DNA of 64,000 nucleotides. Source: a bacterium (GTDB lineage Bacteria > Acidobacteriota > Thermoanaerobaculia > Multivoradales > J023). Below are positions 36,763-45,001 of the stretch, piece after piece. The notes below the pieces were generated by a model, which worked only from the letters and a program-made list of their open reading frames with translations, ran no database searches and was not told the origin of the DNA. The stretch's first letter is position 1; each line of letters opens with the position of its first letter. Where the stretch lies: contig JAAELT010000611.1 in assembly GCA_024226315.1 (NCBI GenBank), positions 1 through 64,000 of the forward strand. The letters run 5' to 3'. A program made the translations under genes and the position numbers.

Positions 36763-37434
36763 TCATTTCCCCGATCCCCACACCGCCGTAACCCGGACTA
36801 GCCCCGACGGCGTGACCGCGTTGAACGTGTAGTCATAGTCGTGGACGGTATGGGGTTCCAAGTCCAGGGTGAGCGTGGTCGATCCCGCGTACCTGCCGTC
36901 GACAGTCAGGGTGATCTCGAGGTAGCCGCCGATGCCGACGTCATTTGTGTTGTGGATCGTGCCTTCCACCTGGATCGTCCCCTGCCCGTCGTCGTAGACG
37001 TACGGCTCGCGCACGAAGACATTTCTGTCCGATGGCTCGGAGGCATCGCGCTGCGATTCACGGGGCTGCTGCCGGGATGCCTCGGGGCGCGGTTGACGGG
37101 CCTGCCGGTTCAACTCCTCGACGGCGCGCTCCAGGCCTTCACGGTAACGGCGGGTTTCCGCGCGAGCGGCCTCGAGGGCTTCGTTCGAGTCCTCTTTGAG
37201 CCGCAGGACCTCGACCATGCTCCGGAGCTTGGTGTTCTCGTCGAGCAAGCTTCGGACCTCGCCTTCGAGGCGCACGATGGCCTGGCGGGATTGCTCGACC
37301 TCGACGACCTTCGCCTCGAGCTCAGCCGTCAGGCGCGCCAGTTGGGCCTCAGTCTCGGGGTCCGAGTCTTGGGGAGCACAGGCCACCAGCAGCAACGAAA
37401 TACAAAGTAAGGTCGCTCTCATCAGGAAACTCAT
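36763..37434 (-). CDS. Lipoprotein with coiled coil and C-terminal beta domain
   Basis: A 223-residue exported lipoprotein. Signal peptide with lipobox LLLVAC, acylated Cys near residue 19. Residues about 25-110 form a long coiled coil (LARLTAELEAKVVEVEQ, then RLEGEVRSLLDENTKL). A Pro/Arg/Gln-rich linker follows, then a C-terminal domain of about 85 residues resembling FxLYD-like beta folds (VEGTIHNTNDVGIGGYLE). It is a stand-alone gene. ATG 37434 was chosen over GTG 37437 and ATG 37422; none has a strong ribosome site. Function unknown, probably periplasmic or outer-membrane-attached. Confidence 0.75.
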   Translation of the reverse strand: MSFLMRATLLCISLLLVACAPQDSDPETEAQLARLTAELEAKVVEVEQSRQAIVRLEGEVRSLLDENTKLRSMVEVLRLKEDSNEALEAARAETRRYREGLERAVEELNRQARQPRPEASRQQPRESQRDASEPSDRNVFVREPYVYDDGQGTIQVEGTIHNTNDVGIGGYLEITLTVDGRYAGSTTLTLDLEPHTVHDYDYTFNAVTPSGLVRVTAVWGSGK

Positions 37435-37820
37435 CACATGTTCATGATCCGGGAGAAATAGCTTTCTCGCTCATGTCGAGACGAGGATATCGGACTTCGG
37501 GCTACATTCCCAGAGACCCACCACAGCGCACAATTGTGCAGCAAGCTGCTGCACAATCGCCAACCTTGGCGAAACACGGCCAGTGGGGCCGCCACCGGTC
37601 AAGAGATCGCGCCGCTGTCCAAGTCCCTTGACACCGGGGAAGAACGCCTATCCAGCCTGGCTCTCCACGCTCTGAAGGCCTCACCCAACCCACTCCCCGC
37701 ACAATTCCTTGACACCCCGTCGAGCCAGTCCCACCGCCTGAATCTCAGCCAAATCCCACCCCCTCAAGCACTTACCTCCTCCCCCGCCCCCTGGCAACAA
37801 TCTTGCCCCACCAGCCGGGC
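37435..37820. other. Intergenic region with 25-base near-perfect palindrome
   Basis: Between the divergent lipoprotein and Rpn genes. At 37533-37557, ATTGTGCAGCA and TGCTGCACAAT are perfect inverted arms of 11 bases around AGC. Two copies of CCTTGACACC occur (near 37626 and 37706). The motif TTGACA is present in both, but without an obvious -10 box. No gene is seen. Confidence 0.65.
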
Positions 37821-38747
37821 ATGAGCGACGCCTACGACAGTCCGTGGAAGGAGATGCTCGAACGCTACTTCCCCGACTTCCTGGCCTTCTTCTTCCCCGA
37901 CGCCCACCGCAGCGTCGACTGGACCCGCGGCTGGGAGAGCCAGGACCAGGAGCTGCAGAAGATCATGCGCGAGGCCGAGATCGGCAAGCGTATTGCCGAC
38001 AAGGTGATGAAAGTCTGGCGATTGGATGGTCAGGAGCAGTACGTGTTCATCCACGTCGAAGTACAGGGCGATCACGATCCGGGCTTCGCCGAGCGCATGT
38101 ACGTCTACAACTACCGGCTCTACGACCGCCACCGCTGCCCCGTCGCCAGCCTGGCCGTGCTGACTGACGACAGCGCCAGCTGGCGGCCCGATGAGTTCGG
38201 CTACGAGCTGTGGGGATGCCAGGCCGGCTTGCGCTTTCCGGTCGTCAAGCTGCGGGACCAACGCGACCGGTGGCCCGAGCTCGAAGCCAGCGACAATCCC
38301 TTCGCCGTCGTGGCGATGGCGCATCTCAAGACCGGGATCACCCGCGACGATCCGGCGGGTCGACTACAATGGAAGCTGCGCCTGGTTCGCCGGCTCTATC
38401 AGGGGGGCTATCAGCAGCGGGACGTTCTGGAGCTGCTCCGCTTCATCGACTGGCTGCTGAAGCTGCCGACGGAGCTGGATGCACAGTTTGGCCAGGAGAT
38501 CGAACGACTGGAAGCGGAGACGAGAATGCAGTACGTCACGACTTGGGAACGCAAGGGGATCGAGAAGGGGATCGAGAAGGGGATCCAGCAAGGTGAGGCC
38601 TCCCTGCTGCGGCGCCAGTTGGCGCGCCGCTTCGATCGCCTGCCCGACTGGGTCGAGCAACGGCTCGCAGGGGCCAGCCGTGACGAGCTGGAGACCTGGG
38701 CCGATCGCGTCCTCGAAGCGCGGGCCCTCGAGGACGTCTTCGCCTGA
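37821..38747 (+). CDS. Rpn-family recombination-promoting nuclease/putative transposase
   Basis: A 308-residue PD-(D/E)XK nuclease-family protein of the Rpn/DUF4351 type. Seen: the family N terminus DSPWKEMLERYFPDFLAFFFP, the active-site strand YVFIHVEVQGDHD, the YRLYDRH segment, and a C-terminal DUF4351-like tail after a simple-sequence KGIEKGIEKGIQQG stretch that is common in this family. Rpn proteins are DNA endonucleases that promote RecA-independent recombination. ATG 37821 is used. Upstream there is a 25-base palindrome and downstream a repeat-rich zone. Confidence 0.88.
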   Translation: MSDAYDSPWKEMLERYFPDFLAFFFPDAHRSVDWTRGWESQDQELQKIMREAEIGKRIADKVMKVWRLDGQEQYVFIHVEVQGDHDPGFAERMYVYNYRLYDRHRCPVASLAVLTDDSASWRPDEFGYELWGCQAGLRFPVVKLRDQRDRWPELEASDNPFAVVAMAHLKTGITRDDPAGRLQWKLRLVRRLYQGGYQQRDVLELLRFIDWLLKLPTELDAQFGQEIERLEAETRMQYVTTWERKGIEKGIEKGIQQGEASLLRRQLARRFDRLPDWVEQRLAGASRDELETWADRVLEARALEDVFA

Positions 38748-39099
38748 TCGTCGCCTCCCGATCACCACCCCGGCGGCGCATCATCCGCCGGTTCCTTCAG
38801 CACGTGCAGGCAGAGATCGCCGTAGCCCTCCCCGGACACCACGGCATCCAGGATCCGCGGTAGGTGCCGGGCACTTCGGCGGGTGCTGCGACCATCGGGA
38901 TCTCACCTCGTTCCACGGCACCAGCCTCGAGAATCCTGATGCTGCGCGTGGGTCCGTCGAGGAGGCGGTGGGGCGATGGAGAGAGGACAGAGGCAAGACC
39001 AGGAACTTCGGCCCCAGGGCAGGTACGAGGCGCCAGAGAGTCACAGCCGAACGAGGTTCGACTATGACTGCCGGTCCCGATAGACGTTCCGAAGAATCG

Positions 39100-39447
39100 A
39101 GAACCATGATGGCGATCCGACAGTCACAGGCAAATCAGACCCGGGCCGCGAGTCGCGATCCGACATCACGGGCAGATCGGAGCCAGGGCGTGGTTGTCGA
39201 TCCGACATCACAGACGAATCGGATCAGATTGTGACTGTCGATCCGACAATCACAGGCAAACGGGAAAAGGCCGTGATTGTCGATCCGACAATAACGGGCA
39301 AGCTGGGATAGCCCGTGACTGTCGATCCGACAATAACAGGCAAACGCCGAAAGGCCGTTACTGTCGATCCGACAATAACGGGCAGATCGGCACGGTCCGT
39401 TATTGTCGATCCGACAATAACAGGCAAATCGGACTCGGTCGTGACAA
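39100..39447. repeat. 42-bp tandem array with palindromic core, eight copies
   Basis: CGATCCGACA occurs at 39113, 39156, 39198, 39239, 39281, 39323, 39365 and 39407 (spacing 43, 42, 41, 42, 42, 42, 42). In the best copy the core is GTTATTGTCG-ATC-CGACAATAAC, a perfect 10-base-arm palindrome. The arms decay towards the left end. The about 19-base interval is also partly conserved (CRGGCAA...GGCCGT). It is not a CRISPR array. A 42-base period keeps several frames open on both strands. Confidence 0.88.
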
Positions 39448-39497
39448 TGCCGCGTCAGACCATTCCGGAGGGCCAAGAAACACTCAGAGCGCTCTGC

Positions 39498-39560
39498 ATC
39501 GCGTCTTCCCGCGGCAGGATTCGATTTCGCGGGCGAGGATAGCGTCTTGCCCGCGCGGCG
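39498..39560. repeat. 63-base dispersed repeat, copy A
   Basis: A 63-base element starting ATCGCGTCTTC and ending GCGCGGCG, with an internal GGATTCGATTT. It contains two GCGTCTT motifs. Copy B lies at 40839-40901 in the same orientation; by my base-by-base comparison 56 of 63 positions agree with no gaps. Both copies lie in gene-free stretches. Confidence 0.8.
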
Positions 39561-39643
39561 GGGCTTCTTCGCCTACACCTTCGACTACGTCGGCGCCGGC
39601 GCCAGCTACCTGCCCGAGGACGGCAGTCAGATCAACTACCTGA

Positions 39644-39830
39644 CCCTATTTAGCCCGGGAACCTATTTAGCCCGGGTCCGCCCGCCGACTCGACGACGTG
39701 GAATCGGCCCGTCGGCGGACTGCGAATCGCTTAGACGGGGGCCCTTCGCTGTTGCCGGACGGCCTCCGCCCGAGGTGGTTGGAACCTATTTAGGAACCTA
39801 TTTACTAGGAACCTATTTAGAACCTATTTA
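39644..39830. repeat. AACCTATTTA repeats in two clusters
   Basis: CCTATTTAGCCCGGG occurs twice in tandem at about 39645-39676. AACCTATTTA recurs at 39783, 39795, 39810 and 39821, joined by GG or CTAGG. The AT-rich unit stands out against the GC-rich background. No neighbouring transposase is seen. Confidence 0.75.
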
Positions 39831-39870
39831 CTAGCAAAAGTAGTTGACGCCGAGCGTGGGTGGCCGGCTC

Positions 39871-40425
39871 TCAGGGAGCGGCGGCGCCGGTCCCGGAGCT
39901 CTGCCGGCGGTAGCGGCTGTCGGCCAGGCGCAGCAGGCGCTCGGCGCGCTCGGGCGGGCGATCGAGCAGACCGTCGACGAAACACGCCACGAGGTCTTCC
40001 TCGGCCCGCTCGGCGGCCTCGGCGCGCTCCAGCTTGCGGCGCGACTCGAGCAACAGCTCCGACGATCGGGAGCGTTCGATCCGAGCGTCAGCGGCGCGGA
40101 TCAGCGAGCGGTAGGCGATGCCGCGCTCACCGTCGGGATCGAGCACCTCGCTCGGGTGCCGCCAATCACGCGACTCGAGCAGCAGGTCGAGATCACGGTT
40201 GCAGCCCAGGGCGGCACTCAGCCGGGCCTCGAGCTCCGTGTCCAGGCCGGCGTCGCTCGCCATGCCCTCGAGCCGCGCGATCTGGTCGGCACACAGGGGA
40301 TGGGCGCTGATCAGCCGGCTGAGCCGCTCGGCGGTGGCCGGGCCGATCTCGCTCACGCCGTCTGCCAGTGAGGCGACGTCTTCGAGGGTCAGTCCGGAGG
40401 CGGGAGTCTCGGAATCGGTGGTCAT
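39871..40425 (-). CDS. Hypothetical helical protein
   Basis: A 184-residue acidic, helical protein with no signal peptide or membrane segment (LTLEDVASLADGVSEIGPAT, LISAHPLCADQIARLEGMAS, RRKLERAEAAERAEEDLVA). I recognise no family. The start ATG 40425 is preceded by GAGG at very short spacing; the frame is open up to 40551. The codon pattern resembles the high-GC core, unlike the low-GC zwf block. It lies isolated between two repeat zones. Confidence 0.55.
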   Translation of the reverse strand: MTTDSETPASGLTLEDVASLADGVSEIGPATAERLSRLISAHPLCADQIARLEGMASDAGLDTELEARLSAALGCNRDLDLLLESRDWRHPSEVLDPDGERGIAYRSLIRAADARIERSRSSELLLESRRKLERAEAAERAEEDLVACFVDGLLDRPPERAERLLRLADSRYRRQSSGTGAAAP

Positions 40426-40838
40426 CCTCGGATATTTCGGGTGCTCGTTCGGCAACCGTGAGAATGGTGACCCGCTCTCGACATTTCCGGACGTTTCCAG
40501 GTCCGCAACATCTCGCCCGCCCGGCGGCCGGAGGCAACTCCGCCTCCGCACTCCGCCTCCGTCCTGACGATGCTGATGATGATTCCCTGCCTCCGGAATT
40601 CTTCTGTTTCTTTCCTCCCGGCTCGGTCTGTCCTGATTTCCGCAGTAAAGGAATGATCGTCAGCATCATCAGGATCGTCAGGCCGGCGCCGGCGTTCGGG
40701 ACGGAAATCCTGCTCTCCATGCATCTTTCTCTACTGTGGGTGAGACTGCTGGCCTGACGATCCGATCGTGCTCGCACCGCTCGAAGACCGCTCGAAGACC
40801 GCTCGAAGCACTTTGTAGTCACGATTCGAGCGCGCCGA

Positions 40839-40901
40839 ATCGCGTCTTCGCGCGGGAGGATTCGATTTAGCGGGCGAAGATTGCGTCTTCCCGGCGCGGC
40901 G
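40839..40901. repeat. 63-base dispersed repeat, copy B
   Basis: Same length and orientation as copy A at 39498-39560, with seven substitutions and no gaps. It lies about 220 bases upstream of vapB. Confidence 0.8.
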
Positions 40902-41096
40902 AGCGGTGGCGACCGTCAGGATCGCGCCTCCGCCGGGCGGGAAACGATTCGCGGCTCGAGAATGGCGCACTCTCCTCAAATGCCCGCATCGAGGCGGAGG
41001 AGAAGGCCGATCAGTACTTCGAGACGCTCTTCGACTTCATCGACCCCTGAGTCCCAAATGGTACGGCGATCATCGACCCATATGTAGATACTTCTC

Positions 41097-41104
41097 GTAT
41101 ATAC
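41097..41104. promoter_or_regulatory. Palindrome and possible -10 box before vapB
   Basis: GTATATAC, an 8-base perfect palindrome, overlaps a -10-like TATACT (41100-41105) and lies 20 bases before the vapB start. Toxin-antitoxin operators bound by the antitoxin are typically placed here. No good -35 is seen. Confidence 0.4.
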
Positions 41105-41123
41105 TCTAGGGGAGGTGAGCGAG

Positions 41124-41360
41124 ATGCCCGATCACGCCAAGGTCTTCAAGAGCGGTGGCAGCCAAGCTGTCAGGCTACCCAAGGAATATCGATTCGAGGG
41201 TCAGGATCGTGTCCTGATCTACCGTCAGGGTCGCCGTGTCGTTCTCGAGAGCGAGCAGCCGGCCTGGAGCCAGGACTTCCTCGACCTCGCAGGTTCCTCG
41301 AGCGATTTCCCGTATCCTGCCGAGCCACCGGAGGCCGAGCCCGGCCCCGAGCTCGACTGA
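41124..41360 (+). CDS. vapB: VapB-type antitoxin (AbrB-like)
   Basis: A 78-residue antitoxin. The N-terminal swapped-hairpin AbrB/SpoVT fold is recognisable from HAKVFKSGGSQAVRLPKEYR followed by VLIYRQGRRVVLES. The C-terminal 30 residues are acidic and proline-rich, suited to wrap the toxin. ATG 41124 has GGGGAGG at good spacing; GTG 41115 overlaps that site and is unlikely. The stop codon abuts the toxin start (TGAATG), typical of vapBC. It should neutralise VapC and repress its own promoter. Confidence 0.9.
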   Translation: MPDHAKVFKSGGSQAVRLPKEYRFEGQDRVLIYRQGRRVVLESEQPAWSQDFLDLAGSSSDFPYPAEPPEAEPGPELD

Positions 41361-41759
41361 ATGCAGTATCTCCTCGACACCAACGTCTGGGTCGACTACT
41401 TCAACGGTCAGTACCCCCGTGTCGTCCGCCGGATTCAGGGAGAGGCTCCTACTGACCTCTATCTGAGCTCCATCGTCCTCGCCGAATTGCGCTATGGCGC
41501 GGACAAAAGCCGGAAGAAGGTCGCAAACCACGCCAAGCTCGACATGCTGCAGGGCGAAGTCCAGTGTCTGGACTTCGACCGCCAGGCGGCATCAGCCCTG
41601 GGCCGGATCCGGGCCGGATTGGAACGAGAGGGACGGATCATAGGAGCCTACGACATGCTGATCGCGGCCCAGGCGTTGTCGCGCCAACTCGTGTTGGTGA
41701 CGGACAACGTCGGTGAGTTCAGTCGCGTCGAGGGGCTCGACGTGGAGAACTGGCGCTGA
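41361..41759 (+). CDS. vapC: VapC-type PIN-domain ribonuclease toxin
   Basis: A 132-residue PIN-domain endoribonuclease. All four acidic metal ligands are present: Asp6 (LLDTNVW), Glu42 (LAELRYG), Asp98 (GAYDMLIAA) and Asp115 (VTDNVGEF). It should cleave tRNA or rRNA when free of antitoxin. Start directly follows the vapB stop. The 3' end lies 3 bases from the convergent Coa1-like gene. It appears intact and thus the module is probably functional. Confidence 0.92.
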   Translation: MQYLLDTNVWVDYFNGQYPRVVRRIQGEAPTDLYLSSIVLAELRYGADKSRKKVANHAKLDMLQGEVQCLDFDRQAASALGRIRAGLEREGRIIGAYDMLIAAQALSRQLVLVTDNVGEFSRVEGLDVENWR

Positions 41760-41762
41760 CCG

Positions 41763-42200
41763 CTACTCCATCGACCCGGATATGTCGATCCGTTCGCCGG
41801 TCGCCTCGACCTCGACCTCGAGCACCTCGTAGCTCCACTGGCCGGCGCTCTTCTCGGCCACCACGTAGAGGGTGCCTCTGCCCTCGGGGCCCGAGAGGGG
41901 CACGGCGATGTTGGCGTCGCCGGTGGGGCCGTTGACGTTGATCGAGCCGGTGACGAACCAGCCGGGCGCAACGGGCGAGCCCAGAACGGCCGTGACCTCG
42001 GCGTGGCCGGTGGCCAGGGCCACCGGCTGGGAGTAGGCGTCGGATGCCTTGATGCCGGCGAAGACCGCGAACAGCACGACGAAGATGAAGCACCCGATGG
42101 CGGTCGGGAAACCCAGACAGCCGACCGGGATCACCCACCTGCGGTTCGCCTGCCACCAGGTCGGCTCGGTCGGCTCGGTTGGCTCGCCGGCCGGCGTCAA
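41763..42200 (-). CDS. Coa1-like membrane protein
   Basis: A 145-residue membrane-anchored protein. One hydrophobic span (about 23-48, WVIPVGCLGFPTAIGCFIFV) is followed by a soluble domain with GSPVAPGWFVTGSIN and AVPLSGPEGRGTLYVVAEK. This pattern resembles the Coa1 (cytochrome oxidase complex assembly protein 1) family. In bacteria such proteins are common but of unclear function. The start is TTG 42200, directly after the sppA stop, so it is probably translated by coupling. A PTEPTEPT simple repeat precedes the span. Confidence 0.72.
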   Translation of the reverse strand: MTPAGEPTEPTEPTWWQANRRWVIPVGCLGFPTAIGCFIFVVLFAVFAGIKASDAYSQPVALATGHAEVTAVLGSPVAPGWFVTGSINVNGPTGDANIAVPLSGPEGRGTLYVVAEKSAGQWSYEVLEVEVEATGERIDISGSME

Positions 42201-44075
42201 CTACTCGACCTCACACATGCAGTGGGCGTACATGCCACGCGGGTCGTTGAGTTGAATCAACGTCTCGGCGGTGGAGCTGATGTAGTCGACAACCAGCTTC
42301 TCGAGCTGCGGCCGCACCAGCCGCCTGGTCTCGGGCTTGTACCAGGTGGTGGTCCAGCTCAGCATGTCGACCAGCATCTGGTCCTTGAAGTCGAGCGACT
42401 TCTCGACGTATTCCACCCGGTAGTCGTCGCCCAGCTCGGCCATGGTGGCCGCCGACGCGATGGCGTCTTCGAGCCCGCCGAGCTGATCCACCAGGCCGAG
42501 CTCGTGGGCGTCGGCGCCGCTCCAGACGCGTCCCTGGCCGATCTCGTCGACCTCCGCGGTGGTCATGTCACGGGCCTCGCCGACGCGCTCGAGGAAGTCC
42601 TGGTAGCCCTGTTCGATCATCGTCTGGATGGCCTCACCGACGCGGGGATCGAGCTCGCGGTCGGGGCGCGCGGCGCCTCCCAGCCAGGTGGTGCCGACGC
42701 CTTCGACGCGGGTGCCGAGGTGGGTGGCGAGCGGCTTCTGGAAGGTCGGCAGCATGCCGAAGATGCCGATCGAGCCGGTGATGGTGTTGGGGCTGGCCCA
42801 GATCTCGTCTGACGCGGTGGAGATCCAGTAGCCGCCGGAGGCCGCGACGGTGGCCATCGACACCACGACCTTCTTGCCGGCCTCGCGGGCGAGCACGAAC
42901 TCGCGCCGGATGAGCTCCGAGGCGAAGGCGCTGCCTCCCGGGCTGTCGACGCGCAGCACGATCGCCTTGACGTCCTCGTCGTTGCGCGCCTTGCGGATCA
43001 GCGCCGCGGTCGAGTCGCCGCCGATGGTGCCGGGCGACTGGCTGCCGTTCAGGATCTGCCCGCGCGCGACGATCACCGCCACGGTGTCGTCGCCCTTGCC
43101 CTCGTTCGGGTCGTCGTCGACCGTCTCGAGGTAGGTGCCGTGGCGGATCTGGTGGAAGCTGTGGGTGTCCTCGTCCTCGCCCACCAGCTCGATCAGCCGA
43201 CCACGCACCAGGTCGCGATCACCGACGAAGTCCACCAGGCCGAGCTGCAGGGCCATCTCGCTGCCCTGTCCGCCGGCCGCCTCCAGGTGCTGGGTGAAGT
43301 CCTCGATCGCCTGGCTCAGCTCGTCGGGCGTCAGGTTGCGGGCCGCCGCCACGTCTTCCAGGTAGGAGCCCCACATGTCGCCCAGCCACTCGAGGTTCGA
43401 CTCCCTGGCCTTGTCGGACATGTCGTTGCGCATGAAGGGCTCGACGGCGGACTTGAACGTGCCGACACGAAAGATGTTCCAGTCGATCTCAGCCCGATCC
43501 AGGCCGTCTTTGTGGTAGCGGCGGAACCGGCTGTAGCCGTCCAGAAACACCATACCCATGTGGTGAACGTAGATCTCGTCGGCCGCGGTGGCCAGGAAGT
43601 ACTGGCTCTTGCCGTAGAAGTCGGCGGTGGCGATCACCGGCTTGCCGCTTTCCTTGAACTTGTCGATCTCGACGCGAAGGTCCTGCAGCTTGCTCAAGCC
43701 CCCGCCCAGGCCGCCTCCGCCCATCTGGCTGAGATCGAGCAGGAGGACCTTCACGCGGTCGTCGTCCTTGGCGGCGCGAATGGCGCGAACCAGGTCGCTG
43801 TAGAGCGTTTCCGGCTCTTCGTCGCCGGTGAGCTTGCCGACCGCGCGGTCCACGGCGTCGCCGGCGAGCTGCTCGACGATCACGCCACGTGGAGACAGCA
43901 CCAGCGCCGTCTGCTCCGGCACCTCCGGCCCGTCGTCGGACATCCACCAGGCCACCAGTGCGATGACCAGCGCCAGGAAGATGAGGTTGAGGATGACGCG
44001 GCGGGCGGCGTCGATGCTGCGGTAGAGGCTGCCGAAGGCGCTGCCGATCTTCTGAATCCTCGTGCGTTCGTACAT
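42201..44075 (-). CDS. sppA: Signal peptide peptidase SppA (long, 67K type)
   Basis: A 624-residue membrane protease of the S49 family that degrades cleaved signal peptides. One N-terminal span (about 28-46). Two tandem S49 domains: Lys208 (GTFKSAVEPF) in the first and Ser413 (VAASGGYW) in the second supply the Ser/Lys dyad, as in E. coli SppA. RVDSPGGSAFAS and GSIGIFGMLP are also typical. The length agrees with the long form. Upstream 131 bases separate it from the divergent thyA, and the Coa1-like gene follows without a gap. Confidence 0.95.
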   Translation of the reverse strand: MYERTRIQKIGSAFGSLYRSIDAARRVILNLIFLALVIALVAWWMSDDGPEVPEQTALVLSPRGVIVEQLAGDAVDRAVGKLTGDEEPETLYSDLVRAIRAAKDDDRVKVLLLDLSQMGGGGLGGGLSKLQDLRVEIDKFKESGKPVIATADFYGKSQYFLATAADEIYVHHMGMVFLDGYSRFRRYHKDGLDRAEIDWNIFRVGTFKSAVEPFMRNDMSDKARESNLEWLGDMWGSYLEDVAAARNLTPDELSQAIEDFTQHLEAAGGQGSEMALQLGLVDFVGDRDLVRGRLIELVGEDEDTHSFHQIRHGTYLETVDDDPNEGKGDDTVAVIVARGQILNGSQSPGTIGGDSTAALIRKARNDEDVKAIVLRVDSPGGSAFASELIRREFVLAREAGKKVVVSMATVAASGGYWISTASDEIWASPNTITGSIGIFGMLPTFQKPLATHLGTRVEGVGTTWLGGAARPDRELDPRVGEAIQTMIEQGYQDFLERVGEARDMTTAEVDEIGQGRVWSGADAHELGLVDQLGGLEDAIASAATMAELGDDYRVEYVEKSLDFKDQMLVDMLSWTTTWYKPETRRLVRPQLEKLVVDYISSTAETLIQLNDPRGMYAHCMCEVE

Positions 44076-44206
44076 GTTGCTTCTCCGAAATGAGTGGCGG
44101 GAACCGGCGGGACCGGCGGGATGGAACCTGAATTCTGCGCTTCCTTTGATACTACGCTAACAGACCCCTATTGGTTATCAAGGCCGGTGGTAGACTCCGG
44201 CGACTC

Positions 44207-45001
44207 ATGAAAGCCTATCTCGACCTGCTGCGCCACGTGCGCCACCACGGCACGGTGAAGGAGGATCGAACGGGCGTCGGCACGCGCAGCATCTTCGGCC
44301 ATCAGATGCGCTTCGACCTCGCCGAAGGCTTCCCGGCACTGACCACCAAGCGGCTGCACCTGAAGTCGATCATCCACGAGCTGCTGTGGTTCCTGCGCGG
44401 CGAGTCGAACCTCGACTACCTGCACGAGCACGGCATCTCGATCTGGGACGAGTGGGCCGACGAGGACGGCCACCTGGGTCCGGTCTACGGCGTCCAGTGG
44501 CGCTCCTGGCCAGCTACCGGCGGCGGCCGGATCGACCAGATCGCGCGCGTCGTGGAGCAGATCCGTACCGAGCCCGACTCGCGGCGCCTGATCGTCAGCG
44601 CCTGGAACCCGGCCCAGATCGAAGACATGGCCCTGCCCCCGTGCCACGCGCTGTTCCAGTTCTACGTCGCGGAAGGCCGCCTGTCGTGCCAGCTCTATCA
44701 GCGCAGTGCCGACATCTTCCTCGGCCTGCCGTTCAACATCGCCTCGTACTCGCTGCTGACCCTGATGATCGCCCAGGTGACGGACCTGGCGCCCGGCGAC
44801 TTCGTGCTCAGCCTCGGCGACGTCCACCTGTACCTCAACCACGTGGAGCAGGCGGACCGGCAGCTGGCGCGCGAGCCGAGGCAGCTGCCGGTGATGCACC
44901 TCGACCCGGAGGTGCGCTCGGTGTTCGACTTCCGCTGCGAGCACTTCAGGCTCGAGGGCTACAAGCCGCACCGGCGGATCCGGGCGCCGATCGCCGTATG
45001 A
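44207..45001 (+). CDS. thyA: Thymidylate synthase
   Basis: A 264-residue enzyme, the same length as E. coli ThyA, that methylates dUMP to dTMP with 5,10-methylene-tetrahydrofolate. Catalytic Cys146 in LPPCHALFQFY; RTGVGTRSIFG and the phosphate-binding RR of SRRLIVSAWNP are intact; QRSADIFLGLPFNIASY is the substrate-binding stretch. The start MKAYLDLL at ATG 44207 fits the family. The stop overlaps the folA start (ATGA), so both enzymes of the thymidylate cycle are co-translated. DHFR recycles the dihydrofolate made here. Confidence 0.97.
   Translation: MKAYLDLLRHVRHHGTVKEDRTGVGTRSIFGHQMRFDLAEGFPALTTKRLHLKSIIHELLWFLRGESNLDYLHEHGISIWDEWADEDGHLGPVYGVQWRSWPATGGGRIDQIARVVEQIRTEPDSRRLIVSAWNPAQIEDMALPPCHALFQFYVAEGRLSCQLYQRSADIFLGLPFNIASYSLLTLMIAQVTDLAPGDFVLSLGDVHLYLNHVEQADRQLAREPRQLPVMHLDPEVRSVFDFRCEHFRLEGYKPHRRIRAPIAV

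Larger units (their letters stand above)
38748..39870. other. Repeat-rich region with decayed coding fragments
   Basis: About 1.1 kb without an intact gene. The minus strand ending at 38762 reads SARHLPRILDAVVSGEGYG, then DLCLHVLKEPADD, and looks like a protein C terminus without a start. The plus strand near 39560-39635 reads FFAYTFDYVGAGASYLPED and may be another fragment. The region also carries the 42-bp array, a 63-base dispersed repeat and AACCTATTTA repeats, listed separately. It looks like a degraded insertion hot spot. Confidence 0.5.
40426..41123. other. Gene-free region with inverted repeats upstream of vapBC
   Basis: About 700 bases. CCTGACGATGCTGATGATG at 40563-40581 is matched in inverted orientation at 40664-40682 (18 of 19). 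A CGCTCGAAGAC unit is repeated in tandem at about 40779-40808. Copy B of the 63-base dispersed repeat lies at 40839-40901. The right end holds the vapBC promoter region. No gene supported. Confidence 0.55.

Noticed and set aside
38762..38890. C-terminal piece of a protein on the minus strand
   Set aside because: Reads plausibly for about 40 residues but has no start, no domain and no continuation; kept only as a note in the intergenic entry.
39100..39447. CRISPR array
   Set aside because: Repeats vary and decay, the intervals are partly conserved and only about 19 bases, and no cas gene is in the window.
39135..39476. Protein with 14-residue tandem repeats on either strand of the 42-bp array
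   Set aside because: A 42-base period keeps several frames open by itself. There is no ribosome site, no signal peptide and no reason to prefer one frame.
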